In this document: piece by piece, positions 1 through 11,640 of the stretch
How the letters are laid out: the number at the start of each line of letters is the position of its first letter
Numbering within the stretch: the stretch's first letter is position 1
DNA from: Epiperipatus broadwayi
Lineage: Eukaryota > Onychophora > Udeonychophora > Euonychophora > Peripatidae
NCBI GenBank assembly: GCA_028023455.1
Contig: JAQFVV010006738.1
Span: forward strand, 79,501 to 143,500
Length of the DNA stretch: 64,000 nucleotides
Direction: 5' to 3'
Made by a program: the position numbers and the translations under genes
The notes under the pieces: generated by a model
Database searches by the model: none
What the model saw: the letters and a program-made list of their open reading frames with translations, nothing else
Told to the model about the DNA's origin: nothing

Positions 1-777
1 CCCAATGTCAGCTTCCAGTCGCAACCAATGTAATATGAAGATGCTAGCATAAAACCATGCCAACAGGAATGTGCATCTGACAGTGTGATATTATTTGAAG
101 GAAATGATCTGTGTCCAGAACAGGAATGTGCATCTGTCTGACTAAGGAATCATGTATATAATTTTTTAAGAGTGCTACGTATGGGGGAGAGCGGACTTTC
201 TGATGACATAAATCCCTGTCCATAAAGCTAGAAAGGGTTAGTGGCGCTGGAAATACATCTGCGACCATTTCAATGATATGACTGCCTCTTTGGGGTCATG
301 CATTCAGTTGGGCACATTGCCCTATATGCTAAACACCCTTCACATTACATTGATATAAACACCCATATATCCCTCCACAAGCATTGTCCTAACTATGAAA
401 CAAATAGCCTGAAATTAACCCCTTAAAATAAACATAAACGAATTTAAACATAGTTATTAATTTTTATCCATGCAGCTATCCATACCCAACTTTCAATTTA
501 ATACATTTTAGTTAAAACATAACACACACAAAAAAAATGGAAATGATTGCTTAAACATCTGCATAAAAAATATTAATAATTGAATTTGCATTCTTTAATT
601 CAGATAAGAGTTCTTATTTTCAGCTACTAATTCATTGCAATTTTAGAAAAGTTCTTATTAGATAGACACAAGAGTTCATATTTTACAGATTGAGTAGATT
701 TAGATGTCCATCTTCATGATCACTTTCGTAGATTTTGTCCTTCTTTGAAACAAAACCACTACTTGCCATTCATTTGG
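1..777. other. AT-rich sequence, no gene recognised
   Basis: I see no gene with support here. The first 300 bases are less AT-rich than what follows and carry a 17-base direct repeat, ACAGGAATGTGCATCTG, near 63 and 120. The rest is AT-rich with homopolymer runs. Confidence 0.5.
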
Positions 778-928
778 TCAGGAACTGTCATCCAGAGGCG
801 TCAGCTGGTTGTCCGGAAAATTAAATTTATTGCAGACTTCCACATCGTGAAAATCTGCAATATAGCCAATTATAATGATATAGTCATAGTCAGCTCTCAG
901 ATCACAATTATAATAATAATTTGGCTTT
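778..928 (-). other. Possible terminal coding exon, minus strand
   Basis: Reading the minus strand, about 49 codons are open and end in a TGA whose complement lies at 778-780. The peptide has ordinary composition (for example HDVEVCNKFNFPDNQ, ending LTPLDDSS), unlike the low-complexity Ile/Lys/Tyr peptides of random AT-rich DNA. A TTGCAG that could serve as a splice acceptor lies inside the stretch. Local GC is higher than in the flanks. I do not recognise the protein, and 49 open codons can occur by chance, so this is only a candidate for the last exon of a host gene. Confidence 0.2.
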
Positions 929-1649
929 TATATTTTTACTAGTCTCTTATCATCCAATCTTTGGATTCAACCAGCAAGATGTCAGTAATCCTTTCATGTT
1001 TCAGTTATGGTCCATGCTGTCATTTTCATGCTTGCATTGGTCATTTAATTTATTTGTATTCTCTTACCATTTAATTTATTTTAAGTGCCTCAAGGACTAG
1101 TTTGCTTTCGAACAATCATTTAATTAATAAAACAATCATTTCCATTTTCTAAGATTATAGAAATCAACATTATTTCTATTTTTAAAATATCAGTCTTTAT
1201 ATTTTTACTTTTTTACAAAAAAAAATACTTTCAAATACTTTTTCTTAAAATAGTTTAAGTTTTCCATCTGCGCGACAATATATATATTAAACAACTTTTA
1301 ATTTTCAGTTTTTAAGTTTTTTTTCTTTTTAATAAATCAATTTTATTTACGATCTTTTTATTTTCATTTTAAAATAATGTGACGGCATATTATATTCTGT
1401 TACAATAATCCCAGTGCATAATGCTATCCTGAAATAAATATACAAATATTAAGCAATTAAATCATCCCACATGATTAAGAAATCCAGTACTGCCCTCTGT
1501 GAACTAATATATAAATACATTAGAGTTTGTATTACAAAATAGCCAGGTCAAAATGGAATATATATATATATATATAGTAATTTGTTGGAAATATGAAAAG
1601 TGCTTGAAAAAAGGGGTATTACTTTCAATAATTTATTAAATAATACAAA

Positions 1650-2155
1650 GGAAATTTTTCATGCAAAGACTATTCCTGGAATAATGTATATGATCCCATA
1701 TTTTTGTAAAAAGGTATATATAGATCAGAGTAGTTTGAGCTTTAATGAAAAAAGAGGAGTCATAAAATTATGATTAGAAATAAATATCTTAGTTCTGCTT
1801 TATATATCTATGAAAAAGACACAGGCCACACTATTAGTTTTGATGAAGTTAAGATTATCTTTTTAAAAAGAAATGAAATTAAAAAAATTAAAGAATCTTT
1901 ATTTTTAAAATTTTAAGATCCTGAAGCAAATAAGTTATTTAAAAGTTCTTTTAAAATTAAGGGGGTTTGGGAGGTAAGTTGAATTGTGAGTAATGCTATG
2001 TTTAAATATGTGGTTATTTTTGTAGTTCTTTACGTTTGAGAAGTGTGCTTATAGCAGGAAAACCACTGGCAGGGTTTTAGAGTTTAGTTTTTCACTAGTA
2101 TAGTTGAGTTGTAAATTTAGGGTAATTTTGATGATATATATGTTATATAAAGAGC
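1650..2155 (+). pseudogene. Penelope-like element, GIY-YIG endonuclease remnant and 3' UTR
   Basis: From about 1669 the plus strand reads PGIMYMIPYFCKKVYIDQSS, a damaged GIY-YIG endonuclease start: GIY has an inserted Met and YIG has become YID, with Cys between them. It continues to GHTISFDEVKIIF and RNEIKKIKES, the typical carboxy end of PLE proteins. A stop near 1915 interrupts it, but the following KLFKSSFKIKG still matches the second PLE end at 15105-15260. The 3' UTR to about 2150 is also shared with that copy. In PLEs this domain nicks target DNA for a telomerase-related reverse transcriptase. The reverse transcriptase part is absent, so this is a dead 5'-truncated copy. Confidence 0.75.
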
Positions 2156-2192
2156 TTGCAAAATAAGCTCTTAACAAACTTTGAGAATATTT

Positions 2193-2240
2193 CCAATCCC
2201 AGACCGGTTTCTCTACTGGTGTCATCATTGAGGCGCTAGC
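2193..2240 (-). ncRNA. Hammerhead ribozyme relic, family B copy 1
   Basis: On the minus strand the core reads ATGATGA (expected CTGATGA), then a damaged helix II, then GAAACCGGTC and TGGGATTGG. Helix III would be the palindrome ACCGGT. TGGG pairs with CTCA just 5' of the core as helix I. The first C of the core is changed, so this copy is probably inactive. Confidence 0.5.
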
Positions 2241-2365
2241 ATATTCAAGCATTAGATTAAAAATATCAGGACAAGCCCAGCACTTTATCTAATGTATAGC
2301 TATTAAGTAGAAAATCTGAATTTTTCAGACATCTATATGTCTTGCAATCTAGCTATCTAACTTAA

Positions 2366-2404
2366 ATAGTGATGCCAGTAGCAGAAACCAGTCTGGGATT
2401 GGGC
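2366..2404 (+). ncRNA. Hammerhead ribozyme relic, family B copy 2
   Basis: The plus strand reads GTGATG, CCAGTAGCA, GAAACCAGTC, TGGGATTGG. Compared with copy 1, the two imply an ancestor with helix II TGC/GCA and a five-base loop CAGTA. Bases are missing between the core and helix II, so it is predicted inactive. Confidence 0.45.
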
Positions 2405-2508
2405 ATATTCTCAAAGCTTGTTAAGAGCTTATTTTGCAAGCTCTATATATCACATTTGTAAACACAACCTTATTAAATTAAGTCATGTGACATCTGACTT
2501 GATTTTTT

Positions 2509-2514
<6 letters not shown>

Positions 2515-2566
<52 letters not shown>

Positions 2567-3079
2567 GCCCTTCTGGTTTNNNNNNNNNNNNNNNNNNNNN
2601 NNNNNNNNNNNNNNNNNNNNNNNNNNNNNNNNNNNNNNNNNNNNNNNNNNNNNNNNNNNNNNNNNNNNNNNNNNNNNNNNNNNNNNNNNNNNNNNNNNNN
2701 NNNNNNNNNNNNNNNNNNNNNNNNNNNNNNNNNNNNNNNNNNNNNNNNNNNNNNNNNNNNNNNNNNNNNNNNNNNNNNNNNNNNNNNNNNNNNNNNNNNN
2801 NNNNNNNNNNNNNNNNNNNNNNNNNNNNNNNNNNNNNNNNNNNNNNNNNNNNNNNNNNNNNNNNNNNNNNNNNNNNNNNNNNNNNNNNNNNNNNNNNNNN
2901 NNNNNNNNNNNNNNNNNNNNNNNNNNNNNNNNNNNNNNNNNNNNNNNNNNNNNNNNNNNNNNNNNNNNNNNNNNNNNNNNNNNNNNNNNNNNNNNNNNNN
3001 NNNNNNNNNNNNNNNNNNNNNNNNNNNNNNNNNNNNNNNNNNNNNNNNNNNNNNNNNNNNNNNNNNNNNNNNNNNNNNN
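2515..3079. repeat. (AT)n tract followed by a 500-base assembly gap
   Basis: A long TA repeat runs to about 2563 and is followed by exactly 500 N (2580-3079), the style of a placeholder gap. Nothing can be said about the missing bases. Confidence 0.95.
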
Positions 3080-5110
3080 CAAATTATCTATCCCAAAGGA
3101 TATATGACATCAAAGATCTATATTCAATCTCAATTGTATCATTTATCAAAAACTACTTGCCAACTTTCATCCAAATTACATAGGATCATCGGGAATTAAG
3201 ACACTGGAAAAAGCTTGTAGGAGTGATTACCTAGAGCCATACCTACTTTCTGTAATTTCCAATATGCAGTTTGCAAAAAGACTGGGTTCTGCCACAAAGA
3301 CTAATTTTATGTTTAAAGCAGTCTTATACACTCTTACTGCAGTTCAGATAGATACATAGAGTCTTCATTTGACTCTATGTCTATTTCTAGTCTGATTGAT
3401 ATGCTAGCTATCATTGTCTTTACATGTACTGTGCTTTACTTAATTACTAAATTACATATCAGAGACATATAAATGTCACTCATAATATAAATATCCACCA
3501 TCATTCATCTTTATGCAATCCATCTTCCAAGTTTCAATTCTTAGTACATTGTTTCTTTATTTTCTACATAAATCACCTATTAAAGCATATACACAGACAT
3601 TTTCAATCATACACACACATACCAATACATTCCATGCATACTATACATGAATGATGTTACTCTTTTTCCTATATCTCATAAGAACTGACCACATTGGGTA
3701 AAGTATCCTCAATCAATATATTACCATGTATAGACTTAGATTTAACATGAGTAAAATGGAGCATAGTTTATATATACCACTAAATTATACACTCAAATAT
3801 TCCAGGAAAAGACAACTTTTTCTTAGCTTCCCATTTTACATGGCTCATTTACAATACAAGATTAAAGAAAATGCCACACAGATTACCATTTCTCCAAATC
3901 ATATCTCTTCCTTTTATAAGTGTTAAATTCACCTTGTTAATACACTCATAACTAATTATGATTACATATTATTTGCCTATTGTTAAATTTTCAAAATCAT
4001 TTAATTCTGCTATCTTTCCCTCTGCAATAAGCTACTATAGGGCAGAAAGATATGTCAATATCAGGTATGAGACTTAGTTGCTCACCCATTAATATTGATC
4101 TGGGCCTTCACAGTGCCCAAGTATTCTACATCCAAAAATCCATAAATTTGACTGCATCAATAGATTCAAAAGTTTCTATCACTACATTCACTTTTCAAGT
4201 AAAGTATCTCTACTGATAGACCTCCTTATATTTTAGCTTTCATTTCTCTCCATACTTTACCAATCAATTCTATCAGCATCTAACCAATCAACATTCCCTA
4301 TGACTAATAAATACACATACAGGAAAAACTATGCTATATCATATCCAGGGGCCAACAAAAGATTTTTCTTCTCTGATGCTTAGTATCAATATTTGCAGCT
4401 AGTCTGATCCTTCAAAAGATGGTCCCTGAAGACTAAATTCTATTGATTTCCCACTTCATCTTAACCAACATGCATTGCCAATATCATAGTTTTTTACTGG
4501 TATCACTCTCTATATAAAAATATAAATCCAGTCTGTATTTTATGTAATTTCACTCAGAAAACTCACAACATATCTTTGGGCATTATCAACCCCTCAACAA
4601 AATCAGGATTGTTATTCCTTAAATACACACAGATAACCAGTTGCATCCTATAACAATCCTAATTCAACCCCATCGGAAGATACAGATTCCCCATAGCATA
4701 TTCAATAACTTTCTCATTGTATGCCTTCTGAGACTCACTGCACCTTCACCTTAAGTAAACCACATCAGAAGACACCCAGTTACATCCAACAATAATCTCC
4801 AATAAATCAAGGTCCAGGAAACAATACTGAACTTCCAGATATTTTTCTGCCACCTGATCACTACTAAAACAATCCAATCTGTAATAGCTCATGAATCAAC
4901 AATAACCACATTGAATAGCATTCAATGGTATCCTCCATGCTCTCAAAAAAACTCACCTTCACTAATTGCCTCAACTCCATCCACCATCAGATAGCAGCAT
5001 TTACCCCATCTATCGCAATCTAAAGCTGTTACCAAATGTAATTCTACTCTGAATTGACTTTGTTCTTGTCCATATCCATAGGTTGATTTTAGATTACATG
5101 AACTATAAGT
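3080..5110. other. No recognised gene; C-rich plus strand
   Basis: This stretch has more C than G on the plus strand, and many CCA, ATCC and TCACC words, unlike the symmetrical AT-rich flanks. That would fit an old transcribed or retroposed unit on the minus strand, but frames are short and broken and I recognise no domain. Confidence 0.35.
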
Positions 5111-8100
5111 TACTTCCGTAGTATACTACATGATTAATAATTTGAAAGAACAATAATCAAGATTAATTTATTGACTGTATAACTTTTAATATAATGCCAG
5201 ATGTTATAATCTTAGGTCATGTCTATCTATTTATAAAATTCAGTTTTATATTGAACTGTTTTTTTTTTAAGAATTTAATTATTAAACCTGAGATTTATCT
5301 CTATATCAAAACTAGTAGTAGCATTTGTAAAAAATATACCTTGAAACCTAGATTAGCACCCTTAAAATTAATCCAAATCTCTGTAATCTTTACAATCAAT
5401 ATTATGTAATGCTATATAGCCCAAAGGATTAATAGAGATTATTATTGTTGAAAAAAATAATGATAATAATGATTATAATGATAATAATAAGAAGAAAAAG
5501 ATGAATGATGATAATGTTTACAGAATTTGAAGAAATTATATAATGTGAATTCTTTTTTTAAAAAAAAAAATCCAAAAATAAAATAAACATAGAAACATCC
5601 AAAAATGATTCACATAGTTTGAATATATATATATATATATATATTGTAACCTTACATTTTATTAATGAAATTAATAAACATAGCCATAATTTGTGAAAAG
5701 TTTTATTGGCTTTCTTTTTATGTTAAATTAAGTAAACCAATCCCTAGTTTTAGTAATATGGCAGGTTATAGGGTTAAAAATGAATTTAAAATTCTTTTAT
5801 AGTACTAACAATTATAATAGGTTGGTAAAAAGTTAAACAAATGACTTCCAAACAGATTTTGTTAACCAACAAGTGGCAAAAATGTGTGCATCTCATTTTT
5901 TTTTTCCTTTTCAAAAATTGCAATTGATTTTTTTTTTTATATATTAGCAATTAGAAAACACACACACCAAAATTGATAGTATAAAAATATACAAGATAGA
6001 ATGCACTATATGCCAACTACAATAAAACAATATTTGAAGCATTAATCTAATAATTATATTAGAAGAATTGAACAACCAATTTTACACTTATCTAGAATAG
6101 TAAAGTTTAATATTCCTTTTGAACATATATGTGTGTATGCATGAAATATTTTATAATATATAGTCAATTTAAAAAATTACCAGTGAAAATTGATTAAATG
6201 AAAGTTATTTTATTAATTATTAAAATTCAGCTAATAGGTTATTTATTAGATAAATTTATACATAAAACTTTGAGAACTTTAAAATGTAATCAAATTAATT
6301 ATTATTGCATAATATGCTCATGTTATAAATTATTTATATGTAAAATAAATAATTGTATATTTTATTTGTACAGTAATAATATAAATTAAGATATAAAATT
6401 AAATTTTTAGTATTTATGTTGTTTTTTTTAAAAAAGCAATGTCTCAAAACTGCACTTTTAAAATCCCCAGATACTCAAGTTTGCCCACTCTCAATTATTA
6501 CTATAACAATGGAACAAATTTTACCTGTAAAATCTTAAAAGCTAAGAACACAGAATAACATTAGATAATATCACAAACCACATAATAATGAGCTGTAAAT
6601 ATCACCCCTATCAAAATTTAAGTAGCCTTTACTCAATGCATTTATCAAAGACTATCTCCAGTTAAAATTTAAAATTAGTCATCTTGTTCTTTTTCCTTAA
6701 CATGGAAGACTAGCAAATCCTATTAGGCATTTTGCCTACTTGGAAAAATGTATCTTCTTCTTCAGCCTAAATGGATAAATTGCAACAATAGATTATCACT
6801 GACTATTCTTTAAAAAGAAATCAAACTTAAATGTTTTAAGTCACTAATGAAATTTATAAAATCATTTATGGGATACTATTACATATAAATTTTTAAGAAG
6901 TCATTTGTCTTTTCTCTGAAATTAGACTAACTTGCTTGAAATAATATTGACTGCATGGGTTTATTGAGGTACAAATTATAGATTAACATTCAACATATAA
7001 TTATTTATATATGAACGCTGTTTAAAATCTTGATGATGATTGGTGGAAGTAACTTGAGTCAATGAATCATTTATTCCCTGCTAGGTTTTATAAGTTAATA
7101 AGATAATTGGAGGAATTTCACTTACTTAAATTTAATGGATTATCAAATCATTGCATTTAATGCATGGAATAAACACAAAGGATATTATTCCCTTATTGTT
7201 TTCTAAAATATTAACCTACTCATTTTATGCCAAACTATAGTTCTAACATCAGCCCAAGTTTAGTGAATGTTTCTGTAGCCATGGATACAACAAAAATGTT
7301 ATGAAATATTAAAATTTTCTAAAATGGATTAATTATTACAGCCACATAAGTGAAAATAAAAATAATAACTATAATTTACTGCAAATATTTGGAAAAATCA
7401 TTAGGGCTTCAAAATTAATTTCTGAATGGATTATTCCATCGTGTGCATTTAATAAGTATATATTATTAAAATTATTATGGATTTAATATTAAGTATATAT
7501 TATTAAATCTATTTCAGTAATCTTTGATGTTGCTTCAAATGTGCAATGTGACCAAATATTATGCTTTTCAACTGTGCATAAAATTTGGGGATTAATTGTT
7601 AAAGTGATTATCTTCTAAATTTTATTATGAAATTATGAAATTATTTTCTTTGTAGTTATTATTGTTGCAATTATATTATTAATAAAGTTCTCAAGGGAAT
7701 CCTGGTGTATAAGAAGGTATCTTTATATTATTAGGTTACCATTGTTATAAATGTAATGTCTATTGTTATATTTTGTATTGGACATAAGTTGCATTAAAAT
7801 AAATTAATTTCAAAACTCCATAAACCTGTTATGTTTAACTTACTTTATCTTTACTTGTCCTTGTTCTCAGCCTCATGTTAGTCAGTCATAAATAATCTGA
7901 GTAGATAATTAAATCACCACAAAGTATTTATTGTCATTGTACACATCATGCAGCAAAGCACTCCTATAGTATTGATAATTCTTGCCTTCATTTATTAGTT
8001 AAGATTTGCTCATAACTAAAGGTTGAAACTTTAACATATAATATAAGCTAGACAATGTAACCAGTCATGCTACTAGGAGATACAATTGTCAATAAAGTTA

Positions 8101-8831
8101 TGTATTTCTATAGTATTTATATGATTACTTGGTAAACAATTTGCTTGTCCCCAAAAATTGTGAAACATTCCTATTCACTTGCAATTATTAGTAAGCATTG
8201 AACATATAATGTATAGATCTCTTCAATATGCCGTTTGTATTTGCACCACTTTATTGCCCATGTACATAACATAACCTAAGGTTAGAATATTTAAAGAGAA
8301 CAAATAATAATAAATGTAATTATTTTGTAGAGAACTTTTGATATTAGGGGTGCATTTATTGTTCACTAATATTTTATCATTTTGTTTTTATATAATTGTT
8401 ATTAATAATAAATTTGATGTTATATTTGTAATACAGTTTTTTTGTCATTAAATCATTATCTTTTACACAGTATTGAAATAAAAGAGGTCATACTTCCATT
8501 TTGTTAAACTAATTTTGTTTATTGAATTCATTTGCAGCATTTATTATTTCCATTTCCAATTGAAACACAGAAATCAATAAGATATGGGGAGGTACAACAA
8601 AATATCTTTGATATCTTAATCATACTTTGGTTAAGTTAATCCTAAATGTTAATTTTATATTTTGTTAAATAAATAAATTTAATTAGATTTAGTAAAGAAC
8701 TCTGAGAGAATTTGATTTAACATTACCTTTAATCTGGGGATGAGAGAGTTAATTAATTGCTAGCTATATCTGAAGAATAAGTTTTTATTCATTGTACATT
8801 GCAATAGTAAATCAATAAAAGTATCCTAAGG
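5111..8831. other. AT-rich sequence with no gene recognised
   Basis: Very AT-rich DNA with (AT)n at 5625-5643 and TAA/TGA microsatellite-like patches near 5450-5510. Open frames are short and of AT-rich codon composition. I see nothing that can be supported as a gene or element. Confidence 0.6.
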
Positions 8832-9282
8832 CAGTGATTTACAACCCTTGGTCCACAGACCTGTGCTGGACCACAGAAGTTTTCTGCCGGCCGCAGGAAA
8901 GTTTGTAATAAAATAATAAGAGTTTAAACTTTTAATTAATATAAACAATTTTTTTTATCTTATTTTATCTTTTAAAAACCAAATTTATTGTACATTTAGA
9001 CCATAGAAATACAGACCAAAAAGTAAAAAACAAGTAAATGATTATGAAATAGCATGCAAATAAAAAAAGGATATATTTGAGTTAATGTTTGCACAGGAAA
9101 CTTTTGTGACTTGTTTGTTGTTCCAAAAATAGACCATAGAAACCCAATTTGTCTAAATTTCATAGCAGGGAAGATTAAAATGAGATGCTGTTAGTAGGTA
9201 GTATTAATATCCGTGTTTGAGTTTTATGAAATGATGAAAAGCAACAGCCACCCAATAAACAGCAAAGTTGCGGGGAGCTCTA

Positions 9283-9640
9283 TCCAATTGCAATGGAGTC
9301 CCAGGTTTGTGCAGCTGTGAAGGGGTCAGCAGTGCGCATATCTCTATCCCTTTCCTTGTTTAGTATTTGGCAAAACGCTGTGAATATATTATTCAAGGTC
9401 TCAGACTGGAACACCAACTTACAGCGCAATGCCCAGATGGAAAAGTTAATTATGGCCGAAAGCCGGATCTCAGAGAATATGCCCTTTTCAATTGCTGTCT
9501 TGAGGTTCATTTCAATTTGATTTCTTGTCATGTTTTGTTGAAAATGAGTTCTTAAATTGTTCAAAGTTGTGCATTCGAAGAGGAAGTGATCGGTAGTCTC
9601 TTCCTGTCTTTGACACAAATACCCAATTAAAAAAAAAGAA
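9283..9640 (-). pseudogene. LINE carboxy-terminal fragment (zinc-binding end)
   Basis: The minus strand encodes GYLCQRQEETTDHFLFEC, the Cys...His...Cys pattern found just after the reverse transcriptase domain in several LINE clades, followed by about 100 residues to a stop after DSIAIG. Reverse transcriptase is absent, so it is 5' truncated. It lies inside the hAT-like element. The local base composition is richer in G and C than its surroundings. Confidence 0.6.
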
Positions 9641-9820
9641 ACAGAACAAAAACATAATCTAATCAATCATACAAAATTAATTTTGTTTTTTTTTAGTTAT
9701 CACAGATGTTTATGGGGAGGGAGAGTAGAATTAAATTTTTTATTACTTTTCTAAAAAAATTCAGAATTAAAAAAAAAGTTTTTTATTATACAAACTCCAT
9801 ATATATATATAATTCCACTT

Positions 9821-10008
9821 CTATATTTAATGTTGTTTTGATCAATTATAACAATTATGTAAAGCTAAGCAGTTTACATCTTTAAAAAAAATTATCTATA
9901 GACTTCTGCCTTCTATATTTAACGTTGTTTTGATCAATTATAACAATTATGCTCATCTAAAGCTGAGCAGTTTACATCTTTCAGAAAATTTATCTATAGA
10001 CTTCTGCC
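9821..10008. repeat. Tandem duplication inside the hAT-like element
   Basis: Two copies of about 90 bp, 9821-9910 and 9913-10008, both start CTATATTTAAYGTTG and end CTATAGACTTCTGCC. The second has a five-base insertion near GCTCATCT. Confidence 0.85.
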
Positions 10009-10503
10009 TTCTGTGAAACCTTATTCTTATTTTTGCCGGGCCACGAAATCTTATCCTTATTTTTACCGGTCCACAGGTGTGAAAAGGTTGAAGACCACTG
10101 CCCTAAGATATTTAACCATTGTAATAAGTATATATATCACAATTGTATACAATAATTATTTGTTATTGTTGTTAGAAGGATAAAACAAATATATTATTTT
10201 AGTTTACTTTCTGAAAAGATGCACCCAATTTTAAATGCATTCCATATAAATGCATTCATCTCAGCCTATCATCTTTTGTTCCAGTCTGATTGCAATCTGA
10301 GCTTTGGTTTACAATATATATATAATAAGTTTTGTTGTTTTTTTTTGTTTAAATTTTGACTGTTAAGTACTACTCAGGATTATGCGCATTGCCATAAGAT
10401 GACTACATCTATTATTGATTCTTTTATATTGGTATATTGTAAAGTTTATCCCAAAATATTTTGATTATATATATATCAAATGTAAAAATATGCGTAGAAG
10501 CAT

Positions 10504-10575
10504 ACGTTGATGACCGCGTGGTTAACACAGCAGCCTTACAAGCAATTGTCCCGGAGTTCGCTTCTCGACCAACGC
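10504..10575 (+). repeat. tRNA-Val-like retroposon (SINE head or tRNA pseudogene)
   Basis: A 72-base cloverleaf-like unit: acceptor strands ACGTTGA and CCAACGC, A-box-like TGACCGCGTGG, anticodon loop CTTACAA (anticodon TAC, Val), and B-box-like GAGTTCGCTTC. TTGACACATT and an A-run follow, as for a retroposed copy. The acceptor ends mismatch and there is no body, so I do not call it a working tRNA. Confidence 0.55.
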
Positions 10576-10667
10576 TTTGACACATTAAAAAAAAAGATCA
10601 TTAATTAATGAATTATATGTTAATGCAAATCTAAAAAAATAAACTATTAAGAAAGAAAGTATTAATA

Positions 10668-10728
10668 GAGAATATCGCTAATCTTCAGAAATACTCTAAT
10701 GAATTTAAGCTATAACTTGCAAATTGTT
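10668..10728 (+). pseudogene. Short RTE fragment
   Basis: About 60 bases match the RTE element at 16735-16795, including CTAATCTTCAGAAA and CTAATGAATTTAA. It is an isolated relic between the endonuclease and reverse transcriptase parts of that element. Confidence 0.6.
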
Positions 10729-10970
10729 TTAAAAATCTCAAATAATCTCACAATGGCTAATCTACAATAGAAATATATTTATATAGTTAGTCTTGATTTT
10801 GTTTCTTGGATGTTTATTTTTGACACTTACGAATGAATCAAATTTTGTGATCATTAACTTGCAGGGGATTAAGTAAAATAGTTAATTATATTTGTAGTTT
10901 ATTAAAAAATAATTTAATGTATAGTAGAAAAATGCATACTACTTTATTTATAAAAGAAATAATAGTAAAT

Positions 10971-11640
10971 AAACATCACATGATCACTATTTCTTATGCT
11001 TGCTTATAACTGTTGTTAAAACAGGAAAAAACTCACTATACATATTGCCACACATAGCAAGCTAGAGTAATCAATGGATGCCAGAAGGCTTGTGCATAAA
11101 ATTCCCATATAGTGCCTATTCATCCAATATCCATTGACTACTCTAGCTAGCTATGTGTGGCAATACATATAGTAATTTTTGCCTGTTTTAACAACAGTTA
11201 TAAGCAAGCATAAGAAATGGTGATCATGTGATGTTTATTGGCTTAAAACCAATCCTGCCTAATAGGATAGTGGTGGTTATGGTTATTAAAGAACCAAAGA
11301 TACCAAAATGTATGGGTACTGAACTGTGTTCAGACCTATATGGCTATATAAGCTAATGAGCTTGGATTGAAAATATTATGGTGTTTTTAATTTAAGACTC
11401 ATAGTTTTGTAGTTGAGATAAAAGGTGGCTGCTAGAGGGTTGTATTAGATCCTAAGATCTATGTGCAGTGCTCTCAGATCCAAGGCTACTCACTGATGAA
11501 GGCCATAAGCCAGAAACTAGTCTGGGGATATTGGATGAGTAGGCACTAGATGGGGATTTTATGCACAAGCCTTCTGGCATCCATTGATTACTCTAGCTTG
11601 TTATGTGTGGCAATATGTATAGTGAGTTTTTGCTTGTTTT
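10971..11640 (+). mobile_element. Hammerhead repeat, family A copy 1 (inverted plus tandem)
   Basis: 10971-11130 is a minus-strand part. From 11131 the plus strand carries the tail of one unit, then a complete unit. The landmark CCATTGA occurs at 11131 and 11581, giving a period of 450 bp. Ends match the other family A copies (GTTTTGCCTGTTTT-type). No open frame of note. Flanks both begin TAAAAGA, a possible damaged target duplication. Size and ribozyme content suit a PLE terminal repeat or an animal retrozyme. Confidence 0.7.
11480..11534 (+). ncRNA. Hammerhead ribozyme, type I, family A copy 1
   Basis: Core CTGATGA at 11493-11499, helix II GGC/GCC with loop CATAA, GAAA at 11513-11516, palindromic helix III ACTAGT, and cleavage predicted after C11522 (GTC). 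Helix I pairs CTCA with TGGG and, across an internal loop, CCAA (11480-11483) with TTGG (11531-11534). The base pair next to the core in helix II is A with A in all copies, which may weaken it. The self-cleaving RNA would cut transcripts into unit lengths. Confidence 0.8.

Larger units (their letters stand above)
2150..2465. repeat. Inverted repeat with two hammerhead-type units (family B)
   Basis: Arms of about 65 bp run in opposite directions from roughly 2150 and 2465; both hold GAGCTTGCAAAATAAGCTC-like sequence followed by the hammerhead motif. The pair abuts the PLE 3' UTR. PLEs are known to carry hammerhead ribozymes in their terminal repeats, so I read this as an inverted pair of PLE terminal repeats. 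Confidence 0.6.
8832..10100. mobile_element. Non-autonomous hAT-like DNA transposon
   Basis: The left end starts CAGTGATTTACAACCCTT and the right end, read inward on the other strand, starts CAGTGGTCTTCAACCTTTT, typical hAT terminal repeats. Both ends then carry a GGTCCACAG-type motif. Flanks are TCCTAAGG and CCCTAAGA, an 8-bp target duplication with two changes, the expected length for hAT. No transposase is present. It carries a LINE fragment and an internal tandem duplication. Confidence 0.8.

Noticed and set aside
2418-3183. Long open frames across the N gap and the (AT)n tract
   Set aside because: They consist of N and Ile-Tyr dipeptide repeat only.
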